Source: Nitrosopumilus sp. K4
GTDB lineage: Archaea > Thermoproteota > Nitrososphaeria > Nitrososphaerales > Nitrosopumilaceae
Reading direction: 5' to 3'
DNA length: 64,000 nt
Assembly (NCBI RefSeq): GCF_018128925.1
Contig: NZ_CP067007.1
Span: forward strand, 1 to 64,000
Shown: in pieces, positions 42,808 to 51,308 of the stretch
Position numbering within the stretch: the first letter of the stretch is position 1
How the letters are laid out: each line of letters starts with the position of its first letter
Position numbers and translations under genes: made by a program
Notes under the pieces: model-generated
Seen by the model: the letters and a program-made list of their open reading frames with translations, nothing else
The model's database searches: none
Told to the model about the DNA's origin: nothing

Positions 42808-43353
42808 TTATGCTGGCGGCCTTTCAACAGTAAATGTAAATTCTACTGGTTCGCCAGATTTCTTTTTGTTCTCAAATGGCTGATATATTACTCTGATTTT
42901 TTCAAAATTCAGAGAGATGTTTTCTGTAAGCCTATCTTCTCCACTAGAGCCTCCAGTTGAGACACTAGTGATTAAAACATTTTCTAGAGTATATGTCAAG
43001 TAAGCTTCATTTCCAGAGTAATCTCTATCCACTACAGATATTTCTGCACTACCAATATGTTTTCCAATTGTAAGTGATTTAAACAAAATTGGAGTTGATT
43101 TATCAATGAATTTTGTTACAAACACATCTTGTACATTGACCTTTCCTCCTCCAGTGGGAGATGAACTAGATTGTGATGCTCCCCATGACCATGCCAAAAC
43201 ATCGATTTCGTCTTTATGCTTCTTGTCTTGCGATTCGCCTTCTATGCCATCAATTTTCATGAACATATCTACTGCTGCAAATGCATTGTCATACATGATC
43301 CCGCCCAAAAGAATAGAACTTACTAGAATTCCAGCCAAAATAGTTTTCGTCAT
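42808..43353 (-). CDS. Secreted Hcp-fold protein (type VI tube-protein family)
   Basis: A signal peptide (residues 1-26, ending NAFA) precedes a domain with the clear Hcp signature: DMFMKIDGIEGESQDKKHKDEIDVLAWSWGASQ, then VQDVFVTKFIDKSTPILFK and a closing beta strand FTFTVERP. In bacteria Hcp forms the type VI secretion tube and is not Sec-exported. No other type VI component is here. A secreted ring- or tube-forming surface protein is inferred; T-like use as a phage-tail relic is an alternative. Confidence 0.82.
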   Translation of the reverse strand: MTKTILAGILVSSILLGGIMYDNAFAAVDMFMKIDGIEGESQDKKHKDEIDVLAWSWGASQSSSSPTGGGKVNVQDVFVTKFIDKSTPILFKSLTIGKHIGSAEISVVDRDYSGNEAYLTYTLENVLITSVSTGGSSGEDRLTENISLNFEKIRVIYQPFENKKKSGEPVEFTFTVERPPA

Positions 43354-43482
43354 TATGATTATGAATTTAAGAAATTAATTAAATCTGATCCTATTTTGCG
43401 ATCAATTTGTCGACTGTTCTGTTTTTTGATATGTTTTGACTTGAGTGAATGATTTAAGTAATGGATTTAAAGAATTTGAGGC

Positions 43483-43818
43483 ATGAGTAGCATGGCTGAA
43501 TCAAAGGTTACTGGCATTATCCAGTCCCTAAATGGTCTAGAAGATGACTTAGATTCACTAAACAGCAAAGTAGCTGACATGAAAAAACAACTGAACACCA
43601 AAGCACAAAACGAGGTTGAAAAACTACTTGAAAAAACCCGAGAAATGGCTACAAAAGAGGCTGAGGTAATAATCAATGCCTCTAAAGAAAAGGCTAATGC
43701 AGAATCAGCAAAAATTGCTCATGATGGTGAATCAAAATTGGCTGAAATTCAATCAAAGATCAATGATAACTTTGATGAAGCAGTGAATCATGTCGTGTCA
43801 ACTGTTTTGAAGGCATAA
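43483..43818 (+). CDS. Coiled-coil protein resembling A-type ATP synthase subunit H
   Basis: Almost entirely heptad-like helix from residue 10 to 95, rich in Ala, Glu and Lys (KLLEKTREMATKEAEVIINASKEKANAE), as in the peripheral-stalk EG/H subunits of archaeal ATP synthases. The ATG at 43483 or at 43492 may be the start. No other ATP synthase gene is present in the window, so the assignment rests on helix pattern and size only. Confidence 0.6.
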   Translation: MSSMAESKVTGIIQSLNGLEDDLDSLNSKVADMKKQLNTKAQNEVEKLLEKTREMATKEAEVIINASKEKANAESAKIAHDGESKLAEIQSKINDNFDEAVNHVVSTVLKA

Positions 43819-44038
43819 ACCTAAATCTAAGATTTTATCATCAAAAATTATCGATCCATTACTTAATACTCGTATTGGAATTGCGACCACGTATGGCAAA
43901 CCCTATTATAGATTTTCAAATTCTCTTAAGATCCTAAATCTCACATTTGATTCTATTTTACCAAAAGACATTCCAAATTATTGGGGGCATCTGGTATTAA
44001 CAACCAGAAAGGAAGCGCCATTTGAATGCAAAAAACCA

Positions 44039-44503
44039 ATGTTACATGAAGAGATTTTTGAACAACATCCAACCGTAATTAGAGGATTGATGATTCAAAA
44101 ACTCGATTTGGGGTTTGATCAGGAAGAACTTGTGATAGGGATAGATCCTGGTCAAAGAATTGGACTGTCTATATTCTATTTTGGGCGAGAAATAGAGAGC
44201 TCATTTCATTCCTCTGTGGATAATGTAGTGATGCATATTATTCGAGTATTGGGAGGGTTGAGGGCAAAAAGGAAAATTGTCAAAATTGGTGATGGAAACA
44301 TGAATGTTGCAAAGCAAATTGGAAACTTGCTCAATCTAAAATTTTGCTCCTCTTTTGAATTAGAATTTGTTGATGAGAGAAAAACTAGTCCTAAAATCAA
44401 AAATTTCAATCAAAGAGGGAAACGAGATATGCTTTCTGCAAAATACATCTCACAAAGAGATGGATATCGACATTCCATCTTGCCTCTTTCTATTACCGGT
44501 TAA
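44039..44503 (+). CDS. RNase H-fold, RuvC-like uncharacterised protein (true start likely upstream)
   Basis: IGIDPGQRIGLSIFYFG is the first strand pair of an RNase H/RuvC-like fold with its catalytic Asp. KIGDG, then ELEFVDERK and KRDMLSA would supply the later acidic residues. The family may be a nuclease or resolvase, but it is not a recognised RuvC or Hjc. The first ATG is at 44039, yet the frame is open back to 43811 and those 76 codons read like protein (NTRIGIATTYGKPYYRF and YWGHLVLTTRKEAPF). They hold no ATG, GTG or TTG. An ATT start, a frameshift or a damaged start is possible. Confidence 0.6.
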   Translation: MLHEEIFEQHPTVIRGLMIQKLDLGFDQEELVIGIDPGQRIGLSIFYFGREIESSFHSSVDNVVMHIIRVLGGLRAKRKIVKIGDGNMNVAKQIGNLLNLKFCSSFELEFVDERKTSPKIKNFNQRGKRDMLSAKYISQRDGYRHSILPLSITG

Positions 44504-44799
44504 CAATATTATTCTAAAAATATGTTTTGATGAATATATGATTTTATTATATTTTTTACATCTTTTTAGATAAAAGATGAAATTTTTGTTCAAACGACTA
44601 TATTGCTATGTGTTAATTTTTGAAAAAATCCAACCATACAATAAGCTATACATATTTATTGAAGATTTTTTCGTTTTCATTAAAACAAATCATGATGATC
44701 GATTAAAAAATTAAAATTATTACAAGTAATTAGAACAAATTCTCTAAAAATTATCGATCCATCCTTATATACTTATGAATTCTATATTAGACTACAAAG
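44504..44799. other. AT-rich intergenic region without a gene
   Basis: Nearly 300 bases, very AT-rich, with several oligo-T and oligo-A runs. I find no ORF with family resemblance. TTATATAC at 44764-44771 is about 32 nt before the ATG at 44800 and may be the TATA box of the zinc-finger gene. A 17-base stretch (44746-44762) repeats one at 43843-43859. Confidence 0.5.
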
Positions 44800-45249
44800 A
44801 TGACTTGTAAAGGAATTTGTGTAAGATATAAGGCTCAAAAGCCCGTAGGAACCGGAAGATATGCTTCTGGACAACGTCGATGCCAAATTTGTGAAATATT
44901 CATCAAATGGGAAGGTCTTTGGTGTCCATGCTGTGGATACAGACTCCGAACAAAGCCACGTAATCTGAAATACAAGGCTAAACTTCGTGCTAGAGTTGAG
45001 GCTGATTCTATTGAAGCAAAAGCAATTGCTGAATCACCTGAAATTGAAGAAGTTGCAGAGGTTAAAACAAAATCAAAAGCAAAGACTTCAAAACCTAAAA
45101 CAGCAAAGAAAACCAAAGCAAAAACTGCATGTCAGTATTGTGACAAATTGTTTGTAAATAAAGACAAGCATGAAAATCGTTGCAAGAAAAATCCAAATGC
45201 TGAAGTTAAAGCCTCTCCAGAGACTGAATCAATAGCAATAAAAGCATAA
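44800..45249 (+). CDS. Zinc-finger protein with two metal knots and a Lys-rich linker
   Basis: Residues 1-52 have a Cys-rich domain (CKGIC, CQICEIF, CPCCGYRL). A linker from about 75 to 110 is rich in Lys, Ala and Thr (KSKAKTSKPKTAKKTK). Near residue 111 there is a C2HC-type finger (CQYCDKLFVNKDKHENRC). Nucleic-acid binding is inferred. I do not recognise a named family for the N-terminal domain. Confidence 0.7.
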   Translation: MTCKGICVRYKAQKPVGTGRYASGQRRCQICEIFIKWEGLWCPCCGYRLRTKPRNLKYKAKLRARVEADSIEAKAIAESPEIEEVAEVKTKSKAKTSKPKTAKKTKAKTACQYCDKLFVNKDKHENRCKKNPNAEVKASPETESIAIKA

Positions 45250-45266
45250 GATTTGTTCAAAGTTTA

Positions 45267-45605
45267 TTGAACTCTCCAAATGGGTTTTGTCAAAAAACCG
45301 TCAATTTGGAGGGCCGTAGTTTTTCTTTACAGATCCAAAAATTTGAAAATGGATTTTTTGTATCTATTTCAGAAGGGCCTAGTAGATTAGGCTCTATGGT
45401 AGTTTCATTGTCTGGTGGACCCACTCCTGTTACGACAACCGTAATTCCATCTAGAAGCGAATCACTTTTCTTAAAACTAACTGCTGAACGGATTAGCAGC
45501 AGGATAAAAGGAATTGCCATAGTGTCCTCATTTGTGCAAAAAGAATTAGAGACTGATACTGCAAAAGCCTTAATGTCAGAAATTATGGAGATGATTGAGA
45601 AATGA
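45267..45605 (+). CDS. Conserved-looking small protein, unknown
   Basis: TTG start, 112 residues. Mostly beta strand for the first 75 residues (GRSFSLQIQKFENGFFVSIS, GGPTPVTTTVIPSRS), then an amphipathic helix to the end. The shape recalls PAC3/PAC4-like proteasome-assembly folds, but I cannot support that from motifs. The stop overlaps the UbiD start by 4 bases, indicating cotranscription. Confidence 0.65.
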   Translation: MNSPNGFCQKTVNLEGRSFSLQIQKFENGFFVSISEGPSRLGSMVVSLSGGPTPVTTTVIPSRSESLFLKLTAERISSRIKGIAIVSSFVQKELETDTAKALMSEIMEMIEK

Positions 45606-46933
45606 CTGATTTACGGAATTATATGGCAATTATCAAAAAAAATCATGAATTAAAGACTGTAAAAAAACCCGTATCTATAAAATACGAAATTGCTGGTATC
45701 ACTGCAAAATTAGATGGCTCACATGCAGCTTTGTTTGAAAATATCAAAGAAAGCAAATTTCGCCTTGTTTCAAATTTAGTTGGAACTAGAAAAAGATTTG
45801 CTCTTGCAGTAAGCAGTAAAGAAGAAACAATTCATGAAAATATGATCAAAGCTATTAAAAAAGCAAAAAAACCAAAAATCATCTCTTCTGGGAAATTTAT
45901 GGAAAATAAATCAAGGGATTTGTCCATCCTTCCAATCGTTACACATTTTGAGAAAGAATCTGGTCCATTCATCACTTCTTCTATAGCATATGCAAAAAAT
46001 CCTGAAACTGGTAAACAAAATTCTTCTTTTCATAGAATGATGCCTATTGACAAAACCCATTTTTCAATTAGAATGGTTGAAGGGCGGCATTTGCATCGCT
46101 GCTTTATTGATGCAAAAGAACATGGTGAGGATCTTAAAATTGCCATTACTGTTGGCGTACACCCTGCTGTGTCAATTGCTGGAGCATATCAAGCTGAATG
46201 GGGAAAAGACGAAATTGACATTGCAAATTCCCTTTTGGAAGGAAAACTCACTCTTGCTAAACTCCCCTTCACAGGTTTGAATGTACCTTCTGGTGCAGAA
46301 ATTGTTATGGAGGGAAAAATTCTCAAAGACAAAACACATCCTGAATGGATGGTTGAAATGCTTCAAACATACGACCATCATCGCCCTCAACCTGTTTTCG
46401 AATTAGAAAATTTGTTTTTTAGAAACAACCCTATTTTCCATGATGTCCTGTCTGGTTTTTCAGAGCATCGCTTACTGATGGGAATGCCTATTGAATCAAA
46501 ACTGAATGGAGATTTGAAAAAGGCATTTTCTCAGACAAAACAAGTTTCAATGACTAACGGCGGTTGTAATTGGCTTCATGCAGTAGTTCAAATAAAAAAG
46601 AAATCTGAAAGCGATCCAAAAAAAATTATCAAAAAAACATTCGAGTCTCATCGATCACTCAAGCAGGTAACTGTTGTTGATGAAGATATTGATCCTAACA
46701 ATGCTGAATCAGTAGAATATGCCATGGCCACAAGATTTCAAGCAGACAAAGACCTTGTAATCATCAAAAATGTGAGAGGCTCAAGCCTAGATCCTTCAAG
46801 TGATCAAAAGAAACTACAAACAGCAAAAATGGGAATAGATGCCACACGCTCTCTCACAAAGAGGCCCGAGGGATTCGAGTTGGCAAAAATTCCTAAAATT
46901 GATAAAATAAAATTAGAAAATTATTTCAAATAA
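45602..46933 (+). CDS. UbiD-family decarboxylase
   Basis: Prenyl-FMN-dependent decarboxylase of 443 residues. Family hallmarks: RMVEGRHLHRCFIDAKEHGEDLKIAIT, GVHPAVSIAGAY, LPFTGLNVPSGAEIVMEG and the late VVDEDIDPNN motif with its catalytic Glu/Asp. In archaea one UbiD branch is anhydromevalonate-phosphate decarboxylase of the modified mevalonate pathway; that role is plausible here. No UbiX-type flavin prenyltransferase gene is in the window. Confidence 0.87.
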   Translation: MTDLRNYMAIIKKNHELKTVKKPVSIKYEIAGITAKLDGSHAALFENIKESKFRLVSNLVGTRKRFALAVSSKEETIHENMIKAIKKAKKPKIISSGKFMENKSRDLSILPIVTHFEKESGPFITSSIAYAKNPETGKQNSSFHRMMPIDKTHFSIRMVEGRHLHRCFIDAKEHGEDLKIAITVGVHPAVSIAGAYQAEWGKDEIDIANSLLEGKLTLAKLPFTGLNVPSGAEIVMEGKILKDKTHPEWMVEMLQTYDHHRPQPVFELENLFFRNNPIFHDVLSGFSEHRLLMGMPIESKLNGDLKKAFSQTKQVSMTNGGCNWLHAVVQIKKKSESDPKKIIKKTFESHRSLKQVTVVDEDIDPNNAESVEYAMATRFQADKDLVIIKNVRGSSLDPSSDQKKLQTAKMGIDATRSLTKRPEGFELAKIPKIDKIKLENYFK

Positions 46934-46980
46934 TCTGCTAGACTGATTAGATTAAATGGGATGGTTCCCATTGTATTTTA

Positions 46981-47403
46981 ATGGAGAACAAATCTGAAGA
47001 TTATTTTAAGAAATATTTGAAAAATGTCACAAAAGAACAATTAACTCAATTTTATGAGGATGTTGAATGGACTCCATTTCCAGTGTTAGTTATTGAAGAA
47101 TACCAACGAAGATTTGATATCCAAGATAAAAAAGAAGCAGCAAAAAAATTAAAAATTGCTCAGCTCGCAAAAGAAAAAACTAGAGAACTTAGAACCTTGG
47201 CAAAAAAACGAGGTTCAGACGTTTCAAAAATCCTACGTACTGAGAGTGGAAAAATATCAAAATCTGTAGAAAATACAAAACGACTAGTAAACTCTGAAAA
47301 AAATCTCTTAATTTTGGAAAAACTAGGAGAATTAAACAAAAAAGGAATTATCAGCAATAAAGAATTTCAAGACAAGAAAAAGGAGATACTAAAACGAATC
47401 TAA
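46981..47403 (+). CDS. SHOCT-domain protein
   Basis: Charged, helical 140-residue protein. The last 30 residues (LEKLGELNKKGIISNKEFQDKKKEIL) match the short SHOCT oligomerisation motif found at protein ends. The N-terminal half (KNVTKEQLTQFYEDVEWTPFPVLVIEEYQRRF) is unrecognised. Followed two bases later by the thioesterase gene. Confidence 0.72.
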   Translation: MENKSEDYFKKYLKNVTKEQLTQFYEDVEWTPFPVLVIEEYQRRFDIQDKKEAAKKLKIAQLAKEKTRELRTLAKKRGSDVSKILRTESGKISKSVENTKRLVNSEKNLLILEKLGELNKKGIISNKEFQDKKKEILKRI

Positions 47404-47404
47404 A

Positions 47405-47896
47405 ATGTCAAATGAAAACACAATAAAATCAGAAAAAAGCCCTGACGAATCTCATGCTGAAGTAATTGTCAGAATGTTTCCTTCTGATGCCAATCCTGCA
47501 GGAAATGTCTTTGGTGGAGAAATTTTAAAACATATAGACATGGTTGCAGGAATTGTTGCCCAGAGACATTCGCAATCCAATGCAGTAACAGTTAGCATGG
47601 ATAGTGTGAATTTCATAAAGCCCGTTTATGTTGGAAATGTCTTGAAACTAAATGCACGAATTAATTATGTTCACAACTCCTCAATGGAGATTGAAGTGAG
47701 AGCCGAAGCTGAAGATATTGTTTCTGGAATGAGAACAATTACTGGTACTGCATTTGTGACTTTTGTTGCCCTTGACAAAGATGGTAGACCTACTCATGTC
47801 CCAAAACTTTTACTGAGAACCGATGATGATAGAGCCAAATTTGAAGAGGGAAAGCAGAGAATGCAAGAACGATTGAAAAATCGAAAGAAGGCATAA
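47405..47896 (+). CDS. Acyl-CoA thioesterase (hotdog fold)
   Basis: Hydrolyses acyl-CoA thioesters. DANPAGNVFGGEILKHIDMVAGIVA is the hotdog active-site helix with its catalytic Asp, and FIKPVYVGNVLKLNARI the following strands. Length 163 fits the YciA/BACH-like branch. Substrate chain length unknown. Likely cotranscribed with the SHOCT gene. Confidence 0.87.
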   Translation: MSNENTIKSEKSPDESHAEVIVRMFPSDANPAGNVFGGEILKHIDMVAGIVAQRHSQSNAVTVSMDSVNFIKPVYVGNVLKLNARINYVHNSSMEIEVRAEAEDIVSGMRTITGTAFVTFVALDKDGRPTHVPKLLLRTDDDRAKFEEGKQRMQERLKNRKKA

Positions 47897-47912
47897 CTGG
47901 GTTTAAAGGAAT

Positions 47913-47921
47913 AATTTAAGA
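47913..47921 (+). promoter_or_regulatory. TATA-like box of the phasin-like gene
   Basis: AATTTAAGA is centred about 28 nt before the ATG at 47945. Confidence 0.4.
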
Positions 47922-47944
47922 GTCGCAATATGCCTTAAACAGTA

Positions 47945-48358
47945 ATGTCTGAAGAAAATTCAAATGAATGGGATTCTCTGTGGCAAGAATATTCTAAATC
48001 TCTAGAAAACTGGAAGAAACTTTTCGAGCAAATGCAAAGTGCAAGTAATGACATGCAAGCCAAGTTTAATGAGGTTTGGGAAAAAGCTACCAAAGAATCC
48101 AGTGCTGAGACCATGAAACTATTTGGAGAAAACTGGCAAAATGCCCTCACCGAGGCTGGTATGAAATCATACAAAGAATTTGGTGAAGCTTGGCAAAAAG
48201 CACTAAACGATTCAAACACAGCAGCATTCAAACAATTTGCAGAAAACTGGCAAAAAACTCTTAGCTCGTCTGGAATGGATCAAATGCAAGCTTATGGCGA
48301 AATGATGAAAAAATTTGCCGAAACTTGGAACTCCATGTGGCCAAAATCTCAATCTTGA
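47945..48358 (+). CDS. Phasin-like Trp-rich helical protein
   Basis: 137 residues, no signal peptide, with repeated short helices each containing W, F and E/K: NWKKLFEQMQSA, FNEVWEKATKE, GENWQNAL, FGEAWQKALND, FAENWQKTL, FAETWNSMW. The period of about 22-25 residues between the Trp positions suggests a repeat bundle. It resembles phasin proteins that coat polyhydroxyalkanoate granules; a related protein is encoded at 53183-53674. Confidence 0.7.
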   Translation: MSEENSNEWDSLWQEYSKSLENWKKLFEQMQSASNDMQAKFNEVWEKATKESSAETMKLFGENWQNALTEAGMKSYKEFGEAWQKALNDSNTAAFKQFAENWQKTLSSSGMDQMQAYGEMMKKFAETWNSMWPKSQS

Positions 48359-48536
48359 CATAAATTGAGAAAAAAAATCTCCTCTTTCTTTGTACATATA
48401 CAATTGAAAACATGATTACTTTTGGAGTACAACTTATTTTTAACTAAATCACCTTTTAAAATAATTAAAAACTCACTTTATTTTCAGAAATGATAATTTG
48501 AACTGATTTAATATCTCACTTCTTGGAAACCTAACC

Positions 48537-48668
48537 ATGTCAGAAGATAACGAAACTGAGAAAGCACAGAAAAAAGCAGAACAAGAGGAAATGAAAGAAG
48601 AAGCTCATCAGCTTGAATTAAAATCAAATTATGAATCTGATGAAGAATATGAAGAATCAGAAGACTAG
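48537..48668 (+). CDS. Small acidic protein
   Basis: A 43-residue ORF starting ATG at 48537. It is rich in Glu, Asp and Lys (EKAQKKAEQEEMKEEAHQ) and ends with DEEYEESED. It would be a charged single helix. The surrounding intergenic DNA gives no strong promoter clue, so expression is uncertain. Confidence 0.5.
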   Translation: MSEDNETEKAQKKAEQEEMKEEAHQLELKSNYESDEEYEESED

Positions 48669-48687
48669 AAATTTTATGTTTTGATTT

Positions 48688-48885
48688 CTATCTTACTGAA
48701 GCGCGTTTTTTTGTTACTTTTCTAGCAGGCCTGGCAGGCTTTGCCTTTTTTGACTTTGATTTATCCGTTGCAATACTTTTACCTTTTTTCTGTGCTTTCC
48801 GTCTAGCTGAATTTCTTGTTTTTTCAACTTTTTGCAGTTTTTCTAATTCCTCAGAATCGATTTTTCGGGTTTTGCTTGTTGCCAT
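48688..48885 (-). CDS. Small basic Lys/Arg-rich protein
   Basis: 65 residues, about 40 percent Lys plus Arg, with a helical centre (SEELEKLQKVEKTRNSARRKAQKK) and a tail of KPARPARKVTKKRA type. Likely nucleic-acid binding by charge. It is transcribed towards the acidic small gene, with both ends close together. Confidence 0.65.
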   Translation of the reverse strand: MATSKTRKIDSEELEKLQKVEKTRNSARRKAQKKGKSIATDKSKSKKAKPARPARKVTKKRASVR

Positions 48886-48946
48886 GAGATGTAAGTGTCA
48901 TTGAAATTTATAAGATTTTAACAAAATTCTGTAAAAGAATTAAAAC

Positions 48947-49633
48947 ATGCTCAATTTGGTAGATATTGTGCAAAATCAATGTTTTATAGAATTGTCTAGC
49001 TTTAATGATTTTGCTAGATTTGTTTGTGCGTTTAGGGAATATCCTCTTAGAGTATTTTCCCATGATCTTAATGGCACTCGTGTTCTATCAAGTAATTTGA
49101 CCTTAGCAAACACCCTTGTTTTGTTTTATACTCCTATGGCAAAATTTGGCCGATACATTTCATATCAAGTTTCATTACGAAATGAAATATGTGATATCGT
49201 TGAATCTACCAAAAATGTCTCTACATATGCTCCGATAATTCACATGGAAAATGATGTGTCTCCTTTAACAACTGATGACACTACCCCTGATGTGTTTCAT
49301 CCAGTTAGGGTTCAGGATTTAGGAAGCCTGGCTCGACTAACATATAATCCTGAATTTCCTGAAGAGCCAAATCTTACACTGTATGCTCTGCCACATAATA
49401 ATTCCTGGATATTAGGATACATTACCTCAATTGACATGGATGAAGTATATTACCAATTCAATTATGTTGAATTGGATTCTGAACCACTAAAGCCCTTTGT
49501 AAAATATCAAGGACATTTGGGAAAGGATCCAGAATTTTCGGACTCCTTTGAACATGGATTTTCTTATATGCCAATCATCAAAATAAAATCTGAGCATAAA
49601 ATTTTTGGATTTGAAAACAAAGATTCTGATTAA
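48947..49633 (+). CDS. Hypothetical protein
   Basis: 228 residues, no signal peptide or membrane span. Contains mixed alpha/beta sequence with many aromatic residues (FRVFSHDLNGTRVLSSN-like start and a YALPHNNSWILGYITSIDMDEVYYQF block). I recognise no family and see no catalytic motif. It is convergent with the gene at 49640-50320, with a six-base gap. Confidence 0.65.
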   Translation: MLNLVDIVQNQCFIELSSFNDFARFVCAFREYPLRVFSHDLNGTRVLSSNLTLANTLVLFYTPMAKFGRYISYQVSLRNEICDIVESTKNVSTYAPIIHMENDVSPLTTDDTTPDVFHPVRVQDLGSLARLTYNPEFPEEPNLTLYALPHNNSWILGYITSIDMDEVYYQFNYVELDSEPLKPFVKYQGHLGKDPEFSDSFEHGFSYMPIIKIKSEHKIFGFENKDSD

Positions 49634-49639
49634 TACAAA

Positions 49640-50320
49640 TTATTTCCACTGAGTCATTTCCTGGATTTTTTTTAATGAATCTGTACAAATCCTTCTAAGA
49701 ACTGGAATGTATATCTCAGACAAATATGCAATTTCGTATTCTTTTTGATTTATCTGAACAAAGGTTGAAGCAGTAACTTGTTTTTCATTTATTTTTGGCT
49801 CATTTTTTGTTACTCTCTTGTGATTTATAACCTCCAGAAAAACTGGCATATTTCTTTTCATTTCTATTTCCAGCTCTTCTTTAGATCTTATCTTTCCATT
49901 TGCTAAATTAACTAAAATCTCTTGATTTGGATCATCTGAATAACGTTCTTTAGATCTCATCATGATTTTCATTTTTGGCATTTTCTTGAATTTGTTTGCA
50001 AATTCTATAACTTCTCTCATAAACTGAGGATATGGATTTTTGTGTTCTTCATCCATTTTATTTTCAAACCAATTTACAAAATCCAAAGCTTTATGATCTT
50101 TTTTCTGAATTGCTTTTTCTTTAAATTTCTCCTTGTTGATCTCACCTGATACAAATAATCCAAAATCATTATTTGCTTCTTCAAAAATTTTATTGTATAC
50201 TGTTCCTATTGATTTTACAAATAAATTAAAAAAATGCTCTACATAAAATGGATCAGGATCAAAATGCTTTATTTGGTTTAAGTTGTATTTGCATTCATTG
50301 ATTCTGTCTTCTATATTCAT
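49640..50320 (-). CDS. Hypothetical protein, second gene of a two-gene operon
   Basis: 226 residues, soluble, largely helical in the first 140 (DPFYVEHFFNLFVKSIGTVYNKIFEE, KALDFVNWFENKMDEEHKNPYPQFMREV). Its ATG overlaps the stop of the gene upstream by one base. No recognised family. Low GC and Lys/Glu bias as in the rest of the window, so no sign of recent transfer from composition alone. Confidence 0.65.
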   Translation of the reverse strand: MNIEDRINECKYNLNQIKHFDPDPFYVEHFFNLFVKSIGTVYNKIFEEANNDFGLFVSGEINKEKFKEKAIQKKDHKALDFVNWFENKMDEEHKNPYPQFMREVIEFANKFKKMPKMKIMMRSKERYSDDPNQEILVNLANGKIRSKEELEIEMKRNMPVFLEVINHKRVTKNEPKINEKQVTASTFVQINQKEYEIAYLSEIYIPVLRRICTDSLKKIQEMTQWK

Positions 50321-50694
50321 TATTCTTTAGTCGCATTTAGAAATTTTGATTGTTTTTTCAAAGTATGTGATAATTCTTTAAAAATTTCATTAACACTCAC
50401 ATCAACAAGATTTATTGTGGCATTTTCAATAACGATCTGTCTTTCAAACTTTTCTTTTATTGCAAATGAAACTGATGACCAATGTAGTGTCCCTTTTAGT
50501 TGTTCTTCCACAGTAGTGTTTGTTGTTGGAAAATTTGCAGGCGAAAAAACAATTCCATTAGTCCACTGCATAGTTGGAATTGCCCCTCCTGATGACCTTG
50601 TACTAAATGCAATCTGCTTTACCCAATCATCAAATTTGTATTCGATTACTTCGTGAATAACTAATTTTTTCCATGGTTCTATAGAAATTTCCAA
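50320..50694 (-). CDS. Hypothetical protein, first gene of a two-gene operon
   Basis: 124 residues with beta-rich character (WVKQIAFSTRSSGGAIPTMQWTNGIVFSPANFP) and a C-terminal helix. The stop codon shares one base with the next gene, so translation is coupled. No recognised family. The pair with the larger protein looks like an accessory two-component unit. Confidence 0.6.
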   Translation of the reverse strand: MEISIEPWKKLVIHEVIEYKFDDWVKQIAFSTRSSGGAIPTMQWTNGIVFSPANFPTTNTTVEEQLKGTLHWSSVSFAIKEKFERQIVIENATINLVDVSVNEIFKELSHTLKKQSKFLNATKE

Positions 50695-50781
50695 TTCACT
50701 TTCAAATCCTAAAAACCAATTATAATCTTATTTGTATCAGTTAATGATTGAATTTTGGGCTTTTGATATGTGGTTTTTCTA

Positions 50782-51147
50782 TCAATTTCCAAAAATACTT
50801 GAAATTGTATTTTTTAGAACATCTATTGAAAATGGCTTGTAAATTACACCATGAATTCCAGCATTATCTAATTTTTCCTTTGTAGTGTTTGACAGATCTG
50901 CTGTAACTGCAACAATTTTTGCCTGCGAATTTAACCCTTTAATTTTTTCAATAACATAGAATCCATCAAACTCTGGCATCATAATGTCTGTAAAAATTAC
51001 ATTTGGCTTTAATTTTTCATATATTTCCACTCCGTCTTTTCCATTGAAAGCTGTTCCTATCACGTCCACTCCTATTGTTTCAAGTAACTCTTTGAATATC
51101 TCCATGATTAACTCATCGTCTTCTATTACTATTGCCCTTGGATTCAT
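50782..51147 (-). CDS. Stand-alone response regulator receiver domain
   Basis: CheY-like domain of 121 residues. VIEDDELI acidic pocket, phospho-acceptor Asp in VIFTDIMMPEFDG, Thr in AVTADLS and Lys in YKPFS. It is closely related to the receiver encoded at 29567-29911, sharing VDVIG and ADL/ADG features. Again no kinase or output domain is nearby. Confidence 0.88.
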   Translation of the reverse strand: MNPRAIVIEDDELIMEIFKELLETIGVDVIGTAFNGKDGVEIYEKLKPNVIFTDIMMPEFDGFYVIEKIKGLNSQAKIVAVTADLSNTTKEKLDNAGIHGVIYKPFSIDVLKNTISSIFGN

Positions 51148-51308
51148 ACTGTGTGTGAAATTTTATCTATATTTATGAGAATCTCTTAACATCATACTTT
51201 TGTTATTTTCAAATATTACATTTAGGTTAGCCAAATATCATTTCTACCCCGATTTGCATCAATAATGTCTCATTGCTTATTTACTAGGAATTCATCAGTT
51301 CTTTTTGT

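Noticed and set aside
42808-43353. Type VI secretion locus
   Set aside because: Only the Hcp-fold protein is present and it has a signal peptide; no sheath, spike or ATPase genes.
43843-44762. 17-base identical stretch (AAAAATTATCGATCCAT) at 43843 and 44746
   Set aside because: In AT-rich DNA such a match is not unlikely in 64 kb; one copy lies within the coding-like extension, so a shared operator is not supported.
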